From positions 2,852,001 through 2,916,000 of the forward strand of contig CM075102.1 in the NCBI GenBank assembly GCA_037576195.1: DNA of 64,000 nucleotides, written 5' to 3'. This DNA comes from Phytoseiulus persimilis (taxonomy: Eukaryota > Arthropoda > Arachnida > Mesostigmata > Phytoseiidae). Made by a program: the position numbers and the translations under genes. The notes below the pieces were generated by a model. It had not been told where the DNA came from. It searched no databases and worked only from the letters and a program-made list of their open reading frames with translations. Below, in pieces: positions 24,555 to 35,285 of this stretch; the stretch's first letter is position 1; each line of letters starts with the position of its first letter.

Positions 24555-27500
24555 TTTCTTTCGAATATTGAGATGAGCTATGCATGCGCTCAATAGTATT
24601 CGGGGGAACCACAGCAGAATACGGCTGTGCAGTATGCGATAGCCCATAAGATGGATATATGGTATACTTGGTATTCCTCGAGAGTCTTGATAATGATCGA
24701 GCTGGAATGGGATATTTCTATTTCAATAGCGTATGATTGCAAGCATGTCCCGGAACTCCTGATGTTGTCTCCTCGCTCCGGGTAGAACGATAAGGGAGGG
24801 TCGTTTCCATGACTCTGTCGAGACATCACTAGACCCACCACCGCAATACCCCGTTCTGCCAGTTGGACACGATGAAAGAATCACAACATCGTCCAGCGGG
24901 TATAATGCGTGCCGACGCTCATGGCTTCCATATATTCAGCTTCCAAACGCAGCCTTGCGAGAAGAAGTCCGTCAGCTCCAGACGCTAGCGGGAATTGGAT
25001 GCACGGCCCCTGATTCCATGGAATAGATTGAGCCCTCACCCTCTATCATATCAGTTGGGCTCTCGGCGGGAACCGCCCACCTTTGTTACGTCAAATGAGA
25101 TTCGGCGAACTCCGAGCTCCGTTTTGTCCGAGCCCGAAGCAGAGAGGGAGATCGGTGATTGTTCCACTTGGCAGAGCGAGATTGATCATCCAAACACACC
25201 ATCAGTAAGCGAGAATATATGCAGCAGCGTCAAGGAATTCAAGTCCGCCGCGAACCTCGGATTCACAATGAGCTTGCAATCATTATTCCCGACATAGATA
25301 AGATTTCACCACTAGTGGTGAGGAGGTGAGCGAAAACGGAAAATGGCACCAGATAGCACGCTTTGCTGTTCTCGATGTTTTAATCTGAGGGTTGCATCTC
25401 GAGGTCAATCCGAGGCTGCTCTCCCGCTGTGAGTTTCGCCCAACCCCATGCGTAGCGACCCTCACATTCCTCACGCTGACTTCACGAACATTCCGTTCCC
25501 TCTACTTGGAACCCGATCTCATCAAGGATTCGCCGCAGACAGGTAGGATTTTTCTACAGGACCTTGATCGGGTGAGAGGTGATCATTCCAATATGGAACC
25601 ATTCGAACCGAAGTCGGTCCCACTGCGTGACGCGCCCTCCGCGGCTGCGAGAAACCGCTTTCTATCTGCGGATGTGCCAGGTCGAAAATTTTCAATACTT
25701 CTGCTTACGTTGACGCTCCTATTGGAGCAAACCGTCTCCACGAGCAGGAGCGAAACGTCGAAAAAACTCAACGTGGAGAACGTTTTGATCGAGGCTGAGA
25801 ATTTCGCCGCTAACCGAAACATTGAACCAGGGCGATTGCTGATCCTGGACATGGACGGTATCTTGCTTAATGAAAGGTGCAAGGTCAACTCGAGTTTGAT
25901 GGTGATGACGTCCATAGAATCAGATCGAGCTTTGATGATGTCGGGCGCTGTGCCGATTCCATTATACCTCGAGGTCCTGGCTACCTCTCTCAAGGTTGTC
26001 ATTTTATCGTCGATCTCGAAATTCTCATTCACGTTCTCCTTCATCCCTCCGGTTCCGTTCCAGAACTTTCGCCACAACTGCCTTCTGCATATTGTTACGG
26101 GCGGGAGCTCCAGACTCAAAGTTGAGCCTTTGGTGAACACGCTTTATTGGTACGACGATCGTCGACGGCGTTTCAGCTGCGTACACCGCTTTGACCACAT
26201 AGTTTTTTGGACTGGGAACGAGAGCTTGAAATCCTGTCGATTGCGCGAAGAACAGTGCCGCGTGGAGTCTGTCTTCACCACACAAGCTTTGAAACTCGCG
26301 TATGTGAGGAAATATCTCCACAGCACAGTCAGGTGTGGGTCCTCAACGATCAAAACAACATTCTCGATGACTGCGCATGTTGAAAAGAATTTCGAGCGAT
26401 CCTTAATGAATCGCTATTCAATGTCCCAGGGGGATTTGACCGTTTGTAACTCCATCATCCACCGGCATGAGAACGATGTCACGGTTCTGGTCGAGCCTTT
26501 CAAAATAGACGTTTGGATTGCGAGTTTATGCTCCGCATCGATGATTGTAGGATTGCTGTCATGGATGAGGGTCGGTACTTTTCGGAGCACCGCAACCCGA
26601 GTCTCTCTGAGCTTGATCACAGCTATAGAGGTCGAAGCCCACATCAGTCGCTTCTCGCACTTACTCGCTACCGGCTCCGTCCTCGCGCTCTGCTTTTTCC
26701 TCTCCCGCATCTACACGAACTTCATCATGGCATCTTTTCTGGTCCCCGAATGTACCGTGGTTGCGATCAAAAGATTGACTGTCGTTTCCTGCTCGAATGT
26801 CAATCCAAAAACATTGTGCGTCATCATCTCTCGGATGGTGCCTGTCTTTGCAACATAAAACAAAAGCAACTAGCCATGGTCGGGAAGCCGCTGCACCGGG
26901 AAATTTTGCGAGGAGGGAAGCCGATGCCCGGGAGCGGAGGTCTCCAGAACTTTATGATTTTCCAGAAAAATCTGATGTCTTCCGTATCCACGAGGACAGC
27001 AACCATGGGACAACTCCTGTTGATTTTGCCGCGTATGAGCTCTTTTGTTGACCGATTGTTTCAAAATGGCATCGCGTCAATCTCTCAAGATAGAGGAATA
27101 CGAGAATGGTGTTCTGGGGAGATTCCATGCTCTTGACGCTCCTCGGTCTATCGGAGACAACCGGGAACATTTTCTCGGTTTTGACACCCTGAGCGATTGG
27201 TTGGATATGCGAAGCATATGCAAAATTCAGCCCGTTATTGTGGCTTGTGCCGTCCTCATTCTTTTGGTGTTCTATTGCGAAAGCCGTCTGTCACTCATCA
27301 AAAAACGGGTCGGAACACAGCATGGAGAGAGTCGACATTCAGGTAACTTCTGCGAAACCGTCGTATGATCGGTGTAACGAATGGAATCGAGGAGGAATGG
27401 AACACTCGCGCGAGCGGAGCAACATTCGTGAGGGAACTTGAGTATTCTTCCTCACTCGCCCCCTCGATTCGACGGACTGCCCCTGATGTCTGCACGGAGA

Positions 27501-27640
27501 TCACTTCTCCTCAACCCGAGTGGATATATGCGGCAGACGATATCGAAGAAAGCTTCGAATTAAGCTGCGAGAATCAAAACAAGGATCGATGTCTCTGACC
27601 GAGCGAAATTTTGATCGCGTGCAAGTGTCACGCATGAAGT
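24555..27640 (+). repeat. Segmental duplication, copy B (receptor unit)
   Basis: Direct duplicate of 17510-20675, about 7 kb downstream. Upstream, coding and downstream parts align in order. The downstream part includes a frame (27365-27598) ending DDIEESFELSCENQNKDRCL that reads more protein-like here than in copy A, and might be a former C-terminal exon. Confidence 0.9.
25593..27368 (+). pseudogene. Ionotropic-receptor-like gene, frameshifted copy
   Basis: Same architecture as the gene at 18702-20348 with many substitutions. The ATG used in copy A is an isoleucine codon here; an in-frame ATG lies upstream at 25593. The frame is open through the first two membrane segments to about 26745, where a run of five C in copy A is four C here (ctggtccccgaatg), shifting the frame. 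A second shift near 27083-27090 corresponds to loss of about 20 bp relative to copy A. After it the last membrane segment (VIVACAVLILLVFYCES) is read in the original frame. Copy A's TAG after KKRFGT is absent, and reading continues to 27366. A truncated product ending after the second membrane segment is conceivable, but a pseudogene is more likely. Confidence 0.75.
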
Positions 27641-27949
27641 TTCCGACGATCGTACAACCTCGAAAGATGGTCATATCGTGGAGAGACTCGGCCGAAGCTT
27701 GGAATTTTCTCGTGAGCTGAGAATCACACAATGGGTCCGCAGGGGCTAAGAAGTCACGTTTCTCCCACCCAGAGATATCGTTTGTAGGAATCGGAGACAA
27801 GAATGAAGTGAGATGGTCTCCGTCATACATTCATGTATCTTGCTGTGTTCGAGTGCAACACACCGTTCTGATCATGCTTTTGGAGGGATCCAAGTTTTTT
27901 TAATGCCGTCGTTTGACGAATCCATTTTTGAAGCACCGTGGTCTCTGGG

Positions 27950-28455
27950 AGAGTTCGAAAGTCCGCCTGCCAGCAGTATCGTGAAGCGCCCTCGGATGAA
28001 GTTCTACGAAGAGCGATCTCAGTCGAGGGCGACTCAAAGGAGCGAGGTCAGTCTTTGCAGCAACTGCTCCTGGAAGAGCAAGAACGACCCTAATCACGAA
28101 AGCACCTCGCTCCCACACCGCGTCAATAAAGCCACCTCAGCTCTGAACCAATTCACTGAAAGTGGTTCGATCAACGAATTTGATTCTGGAACATCGAATT
28201 TGTACTTCTCCCGAAGCTGTTCCTCCAACACAATCGACACAGAATAAAACAAAATTAGGAATCAGGTAGACTCATTCGACATCCAGAGGAACGGAATATG
28301 TGGAGTCGTCGTTTTGTATTGAGCACGAGCGATTCGATCTGAAGGGAAAATTCAAGACTTCCATCTTATCCCGGAATCTCTGAATGTGGAATATGGTTGT
28401 GGTATTGGTATTTATTCATCCTCATATCAATGACACTTTCGTTTCAGTGGCGGGT
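27950..28455 (-). mobile_element. LINE 5'-end fragment (second copy)
   Basis: About 28020-28260 is similar in order and orientation to about 31620-31860. Shared words include ggaagagc..gaacgac, accgcgtc..taaagccacctcag, caccaattcactgaaa and acacaatcgac(a/g)cagaat. Weaker similarity continues to ~28440. Since the second occurrence is the 5' part of a minus-strand LINE ORF1, this is read as the 5' end of another copy of that LINE, ending next to the first copy's 3' side. It could instead be a direct repeat of another kind. Confidence 0.5.
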
Positions 28456-28692
28456 TGTCCCACAGGAGTTTGCACTAACTGTCCCACGCCGATTTTGATG
28501 ATACACACTACACAACTTTGGCTCCGAGCTTTAGTTTCTCCTTGATGTAGTTGGCTAGCTTCTTGTGTCCGCCTCTGTTGCGTTCGTGGATCTGCTTCAC
28601 CGTGGATTACCCTGTCTGCTCGAAGGACTGGATGTTATGTCCAAAAGCCTTGGGGTCTACGTGTTTTTTCAAGGGATTTTATTACTTCGGCG

Positions 28693-30394
28693 CAGAGTTG
28701 GGCAGATTTGAATCATTTTGATTCCAATCAGATGTGATTCGATAGCTTTTGAGTCGAATCATTCTGGTTCGATCACGTAACTCGAATCGAATTCTGATTC
28801 GAGTCATTTTCTGATCCGAATCATTTTTCTCTCCTTCTCTTCACTGGGTCAGCATTATGGTTTTGAAAAGTATGGTCAGATTGGTCTCGGAATCACCCCT
28901 CCGAATTTTGAGAAGTGTGTTCAGATTGGTCCGGGAATCACGCCCCCCCTCCCCCAGACTTAGGAAGTAAGGGTCAGATTGGTCTTGTAATCACCCCTCC
29001 AGACTTAGAAAAGTATGGTCAGGTTGGTCCCGGAATAACCCCTCCAGACTTGAAATAGTATGGTCAGGTTGGTCTCGGAATCACTCCTAAAGCTTTTGAA
29101 AAATATGGTCAGATTGGCCCCGGAATCACCCCTCCAGACTTGGAAGAGTATGGTCAGATTGGTCCCGGAATCACTCCTCTACCTTTTGAAAAGTTTGATG
29201 AGATTGGTTTCGGAATCACCCCTCCAGGTTTTGGAAAGTATGGTTAGATTGAACTCGGAATCACCCCTCAAGGTTTTGAAAAGTATGGTCAGATTGGTCT
29301 CGGAATCACCCCTCCAGGTTTTGAAGAGTATGGACAGATTGGTCTCGGAATCACCCCCCCCCCCCAGACTTGGGTAGTAATTGTCAGATTGGTCTCGGAA
29401 TCACCCGTCCAGACTTGAGGAAGTATGGTCAAATTGGTCCCGGAATCACCCTTCCAGGTTTGAAAAAGTATGGTCAGATTTGTCTCGAAATCACTCCCAA
29501 AGCTTTTAAAAATTTGGTCAGATTGGTCCCAGAATCAGCCATCCAGACTCGGGGAGTAATGGTCAGATTGGTCTCGGAATCACCCCTCCAGACTTGAGGA
29601 AGTATGGTCAAATTGGTCCCGGAATCACCCTTCCAGGTTCAGAAAAGTATGGTCAGATTTGAGATGACTTGAGGAAGATTGGTCTCCGAGCCACCCCTCC
29701 AGACTTGGAAGAGTATGGTCAGATTGGTCCCGGAATCACCCCTCCAGCTTTTGAAAAGTATGGTCAGATTGGTCTCGGAATCACCCCTCCAGCTTTTTTT
29801 AAAGTATGATCAGACTGGTCCCGGAATCACGCCTGCATGTTTCGAAAAGTATGGTCAGATTGGTCTCGGAATCACCCCCCCCCCCAGATGAGGCAAGTAA
29901 TGGCTAGATCGGTTCCGGAATCACCCCTCCACGTTTTGAGAAGTATGGTCAGACTGGTCCCGGAATCACCCCTCCAGCTTTTGGAAAGTATGGTCAGATT
30001 GGTCTCGGAATCACCCCCCCCCCCCCAGACGAGGGAAGTAATGGCTAGATCGGTTCCGGAATCACCCCTCCACGTTTTGAGAAGTAAGGTCAGACTGGTC
30101 CCGGAATCACCCCTCTAACTTTTGGAAAGTATGGTCAGATTGGTCCCAGAATCACCCTTCCAGCTTTTGAAAAGTATGGTCAGATTGGTCTCGAATCACC
30201 CCTCCAGCTTTTGAAAAGTTTGGTCAGACTGGTCCGGACTGAGCCAATTATATATAGTAAGAAAATTCGAATCATTATTCCAAAAGTGATTCGAATCAAG
30301 AACCGTCGAATCAGAGTGATTCGAATCAGATGATTCGATCCTGATTCGACGGCTCTCGATTCGATGTTTCTTGATTCGAATCTGCCCAACTCTG
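28693..30394. mobile_element. Non-autonomous hAT-like element containing a minisatellite
   Basis: The ends are inverted repeats: CAGAGTTGGGCAGATTTGAA on the left (28693) and its complement, ending cgaatctgcccaactctg, on the right (30394), 21-22 bp with one mismatch. The CAGAGTTGGGC start is typical of hAT elements. The flanking 8-mers, cttcggcg and ctcctgcg, match at 6 of 8 positions and may be an aged 8-bp target-site duplication. Subterminal regions (28700-28830 and 30260-30390) are packed with gattcgaatca-like palindromic words. The centre is a 45-bp minisatellite. There is no transposase, so it would depend on one in trans. Confidence 0.8.
28866..30235 (+). repeat. 45-bp minisatellite, about 30 units
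   Basis: The unit is approximately tatggtcagattggtctcgg + aatcacccctccag + (a/g)cttttgaaaag, 45 bp. As 45 is divisible by three, plus-strand frames stay open as a 15-residue repeat (MVRLVSESPLQ.LKS), interrupted where units vary or where runs of C change length (29353-29362, 29876-29885, 30015-30026). An isolated patch of the same unit occurs at 36964-37080. Confidence 0.95.
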
Positions 30395-31574
30395 CTCCTG
30401 CGGAGTTGTCTCCTGAGCTCGCCACCTCCAACGTGGTTCGGTTTTGCCTCCTAGATATCCTTCTTGTATCTCTCTTTGGGCCTTCCTTATTGTTGATCGG
30501 TTTGATCGACATTTCAACCCCGTTCTGTATATTGAATCCTGTGCAGTATGCTTCTAATAGTATCTTTCTGGAGTTTTCGTCTCGTTTGGAATTTTGAAGA
30601 GGATCTTTCCATCGGCCGGGATGCTGCGTTCTTTGACTTCTTGCGCGATCTTCTCTAGAAGCTTGGCTACATCGACTAGCGTGGCGCTTTCTTTGAGCTT
30701 TCCGACAAGTGCGGTCTCTCGTTCTTCCTTCTGCTTCAGGTTTCCGTTTCTGCACAGGTTGGCAATAGGATCGTTGAGTGAAGGCTATCTCTCCGTCCTC
30801 GAGGGTGTTGATTTCTCTCACAGCAGGGAAAAACTTCGCCAACCGCTCGATTACATTCAATGTTTGAGGATCCTTCTCCCCCACAGAGTGCATGAAGACT
30901 CGGAGACTCCTGTTTCCGACGATTTTGCTCTTTGAAAGATTCGTCCTCTCGTTTGTTTGCTTTGACCACGGTTCCGCTGTCGCCTGTACGATTTCGTTGA
31001 AAGTTTGCGCCCGACCTAGTTCTTCTATTATTTCTACGGCTCTGGCTTCGCCTCTTGCCTCAATGCCAGGCCACAAGGGCTTTTCTCCCTTCATCTCGTA
31101 GATTATCGTCTTTGGGTTTCGGATCTCACAATCAGTTTCGGACTTTCTTACTGCCACCTCTAGCTATCGGATCTCTTTTTTGGTTTCTTCGAGTTTTGTT
31201 CGAATAGCGGATAGTTCTCCGATAAGCTCCGATTCGGAGTCTTCTTCTCGTCCATTGCTACCAGGACGAAGGACCATGGGGATCATTCCCTGTAGTCTTT
31301 CTCTCGAGGGCTCTGGTGAGCTCTTTGGCCTGCTTTGCCACGTTTCTGACCTCTATTCCCTTTAATCTCCGTTTCTTCTCCCGAATAAGGGATTCGAGTA
31401 GGTCCTACACCTCTATGTCGGCATGCCTCGCTTTGATCCTCTTGTCTTGCTCGGTCTCGTGTGCCGGGGACCGGTCTCTACTAGTGAGGCTTTTCGCCGT
31501 TGGAGTGAGATCCATGATTTCCTTTGTTCCGTGGGGTGGAGCTTCTCCTACGGGAATCTCCAGGTCCTGGCGCT

Positions 31575-31577
<3 letters not shown>

Positions 31578-31611
<34 letters not shown>
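31578..31611 (+). repeat. (TC)16 microsatellite
   Basis: Perfect dinucleotide run. It produces the Ser-Leu repeats seen in plus-strand translation and lies inside the LINE ORF1 region. Confidence 0.98.
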
Positions 31612-31615
<4 letters not shown>

Positions 31616-31959
31616 GTCGCCTCAGCGCTCTGGCTTCTTCTAGGTGTCTTTTCGTTGTTCGAATTTCTGGAAGAGCTCGAACGACTCCAATTCTGGAAGG
31701 ACCTAGCTCCCGAACCGCGTCGTTAAAGCCACCTCAGGTCAGCACCAATTCACTGAAACGAGTTGTTCGATCCAAGGATTCGATTCTGAAACACCGTATC
31801 TCTACTGCTACTGAAGCCGCTCCTCGAACACAATCGACGCAGAATGAAGGTATAAATCTTGTCGCGAAACTTCAGGATATGAGTAATGGCTGTGGTTCTA
31901 TTGATCCAGATTATCGTATCCACATGTGTTTTCATATATAGGTAGTTAGATAATAATCA

Positions 31960-32640
31960 GCTTCTCGTATCAGGCGCGATGAGTTCACCAGATCAATTCT
32001 GGTTTCTGTCCCAGTCCTCCGGGATGTTTCCCGTACCTTCCACTTCAGTTGCTTTACTTGTTCCCCCGTGGAGTCCGAGACGATGCAGAAATTCATCTTC
32101 GGTGAAATAGATACCGTTTCATTCGAATATAACGTGTTTCATCGTCTCCCCGTTAACCCCATATCTGGGACAGGTTCTGTCTGATCCAGAGTTCATCTCA
32201 TTGGCTCTAGTTGGCAGCATATCTGCTCGAGCCAGAGCCAGTAGGGCGCTACCCTTGCTGTTGTCGTGAAGTAGCTATGGTGGCCATCCACAACAAGGGT
32301 GGTTTTGCCCCTGGTGTACGTTCGTAGACCAGATTTAAAAGCATGTTCGAACGTCTGGCTTGGATTCACTGTATCCTGTTCTTGATAAGTTCACCGAAAA
32401 GCCTGAGAAGCGGTCGACCTTTGTGATTGGATTCCTAATATCTTCGCAGTGATATTTTGCTTTTAGGCGCTCCGTTTCCTGGAATCGGCGTTTCCCTGAC
32501 CGTCTTCATGTATCTCAGCTTGCTTTGGGCGCTTCCTGCTTTGAAGGACGACCATCTAAGCTCTCCTCGGATGAACTCGTTGAGAACTCGGGGACCTGGG
32601 ATACCTAGCGCCCACTTTCCTGCCTTTCGTCTGCTTTTCT
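31960..32640 (-). mobile_element. LINE 3'-region fragment
   Basis: The minus strand encodes FIRGELRWSSFKAGSAQSKL, GSALLALARADMLPTRANEM and SDRTCPRYGVNGETMKHVIF. This is the C-terminal region and zinc knuckle (CxxC-like ... H) of a LINE polymerase. The final cysteine position of the knuckle is a stop codon, and other stops occur upstream. It could belong to the same family as the ORF1 element to its left, but nothing proves it. Confidence 0.65.
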
Positions 32641-32666
32641 CGAGTTTCTCTGTCAGTCATGCGCTG

Positions 32667-32749
32667 GTCGGCTCGTTGGCCGTGTGGCATAAACCAACGC
32701 CTTGGGTGCCACGCTAAGCTAGCAATCGCGGGTTCGATCCCCGGCCGAC
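32667..32749 (+). mobile_element. tRNA-like sequence / SINE head
   Basis: The acceptor-like ends gtcggct and ggccgac pair over 7 bp. A D-arm-like stem cgttgg/ccaacg encloses an A-box-like tggccgtgtggc, and a perfect B box ggttcgatccc (32731-32741) sits in a cggg/cccg T-stem. No proper anticodon stem forms, so it is not a functional tRNA. The A-rich run after it (acaaaaattt) suits a tRNA-derived SINE. Confidence 0.6.
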
Positions 32750-32796
32750 AACAAAAATTTCTCATGTGGTAAAAAGAGGATTTAATTTATATCAGA

Positions 32797-33310
32797 ATTA
32801 AATCTGAACCATCTTAAGACCCAAGCCCACCGCCCGCATTGGGATTTGCGAGGCGATAGGGAGTGTTACTGGAGCAATACCGAAAGGTGATTCCGGGACA
32901 CTTCTGAGGGCTGGCTGAGAGGTTCAGCCGGAAAACAAAGATGCGCTGGTGGCCTATCTTTGAAACCGCTGTAGATTTCCATTGCACTTTTGAGATTTCG
33001 AATCTGTTGAAACCCCCAACAGACGATGCGTGCATCAGGGGTAGGGCAGATATCGCTGCTTTCTCCCAGATTTCTTCCCGGTGTCCGGAAGCGCGATGCC
33101 AATGTATTCAAAGTTTTGAGCCACCGGTACATCCTTGCGTTGTATCCTCAGTTCCCTCTCGGCCCTAGTGGGATGAGTAGACCACTACCTCGCTTTTTGC
33201 GGGGTTGAATATCAGTTCATGCACGCCTCCGTATTCCGTCGTGGCTCCTAGAAGTACTTTCTAGCAAGGGGTACGATATCATCCGAGAACAAGAGACCGG
33301 GTATACAATA
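32797..33310 (-). mobile_element. LINE fragment with RT catalytic motif and shared 3' end
   Basis: The minus strand, from 33310 leftward, reads GLLFSDDIVPLARKYF, the (F/L)xDD active-site box of a LINE reverse transcriptase. The thumb-like IFNPAKSEVVVYSS follows. Stops interrupt it. The last ~140 bp (32797-32940) are nearly identical to the 3' end of the R1-like element at 21586-21730, although the upstream bodies differ. Confidence 0.75.
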
Positions 33311-33345
33311 CAGTCGAACCTCGACTTACGTCGTTTTCGGACTTA
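33311..33345 (+). mobile_element. Pogo/Tigger-like terminal repeat, solitary
   Basis: TA followed by cagtcgaacctcgacttacg, with an internal repeat of cttacgtcg. This resembles the CAG...CCTCGACTTA ends of pogo/Tigger-type Tc1-mariner elements. No partner end was found before or after the LINE insertion at 33454, so it is only a tentative remnant. Confidence 0.4.
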
Positions 33346-33453
33346 CGTCGGTTTGATTTTCGAGCATTTTTTTCGGCTCGGGTTTTTCTGACTTCCCGGG
33401 ATCAAATCTGAGTTGACCAGACCCTGATAAGAACCTCCAGGTAGGAACTTGTA

Positions 33454-34539
33454 TAGCACGGTTTCGACGGAGGCTGCCCTTGTCCTCGCCAAGATGGTGC
33501 CGTGGGACCTCCTGGCGTTAGAGAGAACCAGGTGCTGGGGGCAGGAAGGGGAGGGACGGGAAACAGCCAGGGACGATACCATCAAACAATGGCAGAGGGA
33601 GTGGGATGCGGGACTAGTCGGGGAATCGAAGGGCAAATGGACGAGGGAATTAATCAGGGATCTCAAGGGGTGGATGGGCTGCGAGTTCGGGGATTTAAAC
33701 TACGGGATGACCCAGGTGCTGACGGGGCATGGGCAGTTCCAGACATTCATGGTGAAAATAGGGAAAACGGACTTTGATGTCTGCGTCCTGTGCACGTCCG
33801 GGGAGTCCGACGGGGTGGAGCACACCGTTTTGCACTGCGACGCCCTTGGAGACATCAGACGGGAGGGAATTCAAGGTTTTCAGGGGACTGGTGTGAGGGA
33901 GATGGTGGAGTTCGGGCTGAGGGGGAGGGAGGAGTGGAAGGCTGTCGCAGGGTACTTGGAAAGGATAATGATGGGGAAAACAGCGAGGGAGGAAGCAAGG
34001 AGGTCGCGGCTTGTCGCGAACTCCGGGACACGTCAGAGGGCAGAAGCGGGGGAAGAGGCCCGCTCGCAAGAGAGGGCCTCTGAGCCCGCGAGAGAGCTGA
34101 CGGTCTCTCACGAGACAAGTGGAGCAATGGGGATTGGCTTTCTTCGGACGAGTGAGAATAGCGATTAGAAGGACACTGGCAGCTAGACACCAGCACAAAA
34201 CGGACAATGGCAGAGACGTTCACTGCAAATCACGGCACACGACAACGGTACACGTTCACCACATACAACACCACTCAAACACGCACATAGCTTGCCAGCA
34301 GTAGAGGAACGGGAGGAGTGAAGGGGAGAGAGAACGACTCCCGCTCTCATGAGTTCGAAGTAATGCTAACCCAGTTCCGTCCGTGAGAGCGGCACCTCCG
34401 CCCGAAAGCGGGGGTTCGGGAATCACCAGGTTTTTAGTGGGTTTGCGACTCCCACAGTATCGTGCTGGAGCTGTGGCATGGTCTGCATCACGCATTTTTC
34501 TCCCTGGCCCCAAAAAAAAAAAAAAAAAAAAAAAAAAAA
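33454..34539 (+). mobile_element. R1-clade-like LINE, 5' truncated, young
   Basis: The plus strand encodes the C-terminal part of an R1-type LINE polymerase, in one open frame to 34168. It starts STVSTEAALVLAKMVPWDLL and passes through the RNase-H-distal WQREWDAGLVGESKGKWT and the knuckle CVLCTSGESDGVEHTVLHC to a Lys/Glu-rich tail. About 340 bp of 3' UTR and an uninterrupted 28-A tail (34512-34539) follow. A perfect 14-bp direct repeat ggtaggaacttgta flanks it (33440-33453 and 34540-34553), so this is a textbook target-primed insertion. The perfect duplication, pure poly-A and open frame suggest recent insertion and a family active recently elsewhere in the genome. Confidence 0.93.
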
Positions 34540-34707
34540 GGTAGGAACTTGTAATGGGTTTCCACCGGCGCCGCGGGCATTCCGGACGGCGGCGCCCGTG
34601 AACTGAAAAACTTACGGCGGCGACACTCGCCGTAGCGAAAAAGAAGTGTCGCGGCGCGTCGTCTTGCGCCGGGGGATCCGGTCCCTGATTGATACAGGAG
34701 TTCATTG

Positions 34708-35139
34708 ATTGTCAACCATTCCTCGAAGTTGATTGTCAACCATTCCTCGAAGTTGATTGTCAACCATTCCTCGAAGTTGATTGTCAACCATTCCTCGAAG
34801 TTGATTGTCAACCATTCCTCGAAGTTGATTGTCAACCATTCCTCGAAGTTGATTGTCAACCATTCCTTGAGGCTGATTGTCAACCATTCCTCGAAGTTGA
34901 TTGTCAACCATTCCTCGAAGTTGATTGTCAACCATTCCTCGAAGTTGATTGTCAACCATTCCTCGAAGTTGATTGTCAACCATTCCTCGAAGTTGATTGT
35001 CAACCATTCCTCGAAGTTGATTGTCAACCATTCCTCGGAGTTGATTGTCAACCATTCCTCGAAGTTGATTGTCAACCATTCCTCGAAGTTGATTGTAAAC
35101 CATTCCTCGAAGTTGATTGTCAACCATTCCTCGGTCATG
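34708..35139 (+). repeat. 24-bp tandem array, 18 units
   Basis: Exactly 18 units of 24 bp (attgtcaaccattcctcgaa + gttg). Variants are rare (unit 7 ttgaggctg; a ggag in one unit; one gtaaac). As 24 is divisible by three, at least two frames on each strand run through it: plus IVNHSSKL and PFLEVDCQ, minus EEWLTINF and RGMVDNQL. Unit uniformity implies recent expansion. Confidence 0.97.
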
Positions 35140-35285
35140 TACATTAAGTCATGTATGAGAAACCATTCTCGCAGAGTCGAGTGTTTCCAACTAGTTACTC
35201 GGCCTCGGCGTCCGCTCAATCTCGGATCTGAGCACCCGCGCTCATCTTGGCTCCCTGGCTCAGGTTAGGGACCTGGCCACGAGCT

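Larger units (their letters stand above)
28456..31930 (-). mobile_element. LINE-like element with ORF1, interrupted by a hAT-like element
   Basis: Minus-strand coding runs from a coiled-coil, Lys/Glu-rich start (about 31160-31740, e.g. EKKRRLKGIEVRNVAKQAKE) into a ~270-residue frame. That frame contains EKPLWPGIEARGEARAVEII, VFMHSVGEKDPQTLNVIERL and AKFFPAVREINTLEDGEIAF and ends at 30395. It resumes at 28692-28560 as KAFGHNIQSFEQTG then STVKQIHERNRGGHKKLANY. The gap is filled by the hAT-like element 28693-30394. The reading is broken in places. The layout (coiled coil, then basic region) fits a LINE ORF1/gag-like protein. No reverse transcriptase is attached, so clade is unknown. Confidence 0.5.

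Noticed and set aside
27813-28247. 144-codon ATG frame downstream of receptor copy B
   Set aside because: It lies antisense over a LINE 5' end that recurs at 31.7 kb, where the frame is not kept.
29060-30118. Repetitive protein of MVRLVSESPLQ units
   Set aside because: It is the translation of the 45-bp minisatellite; starts and ends fall at unit variants, with no promoter or flanking exon evidence.
31423-31941. Ser-Leu-rich frames near 31.6 kb
   Set aside because: They are produced by the (TC)16 microsatellite on the strand opposite to the LINE ORF1.
34488-35219. 243-codon minus-strand frame with EEWLTINF repeats
   Set aside because: Explained by the 24-bp array, which is open in other frames too; its end lies in LINE poly-A sequence.
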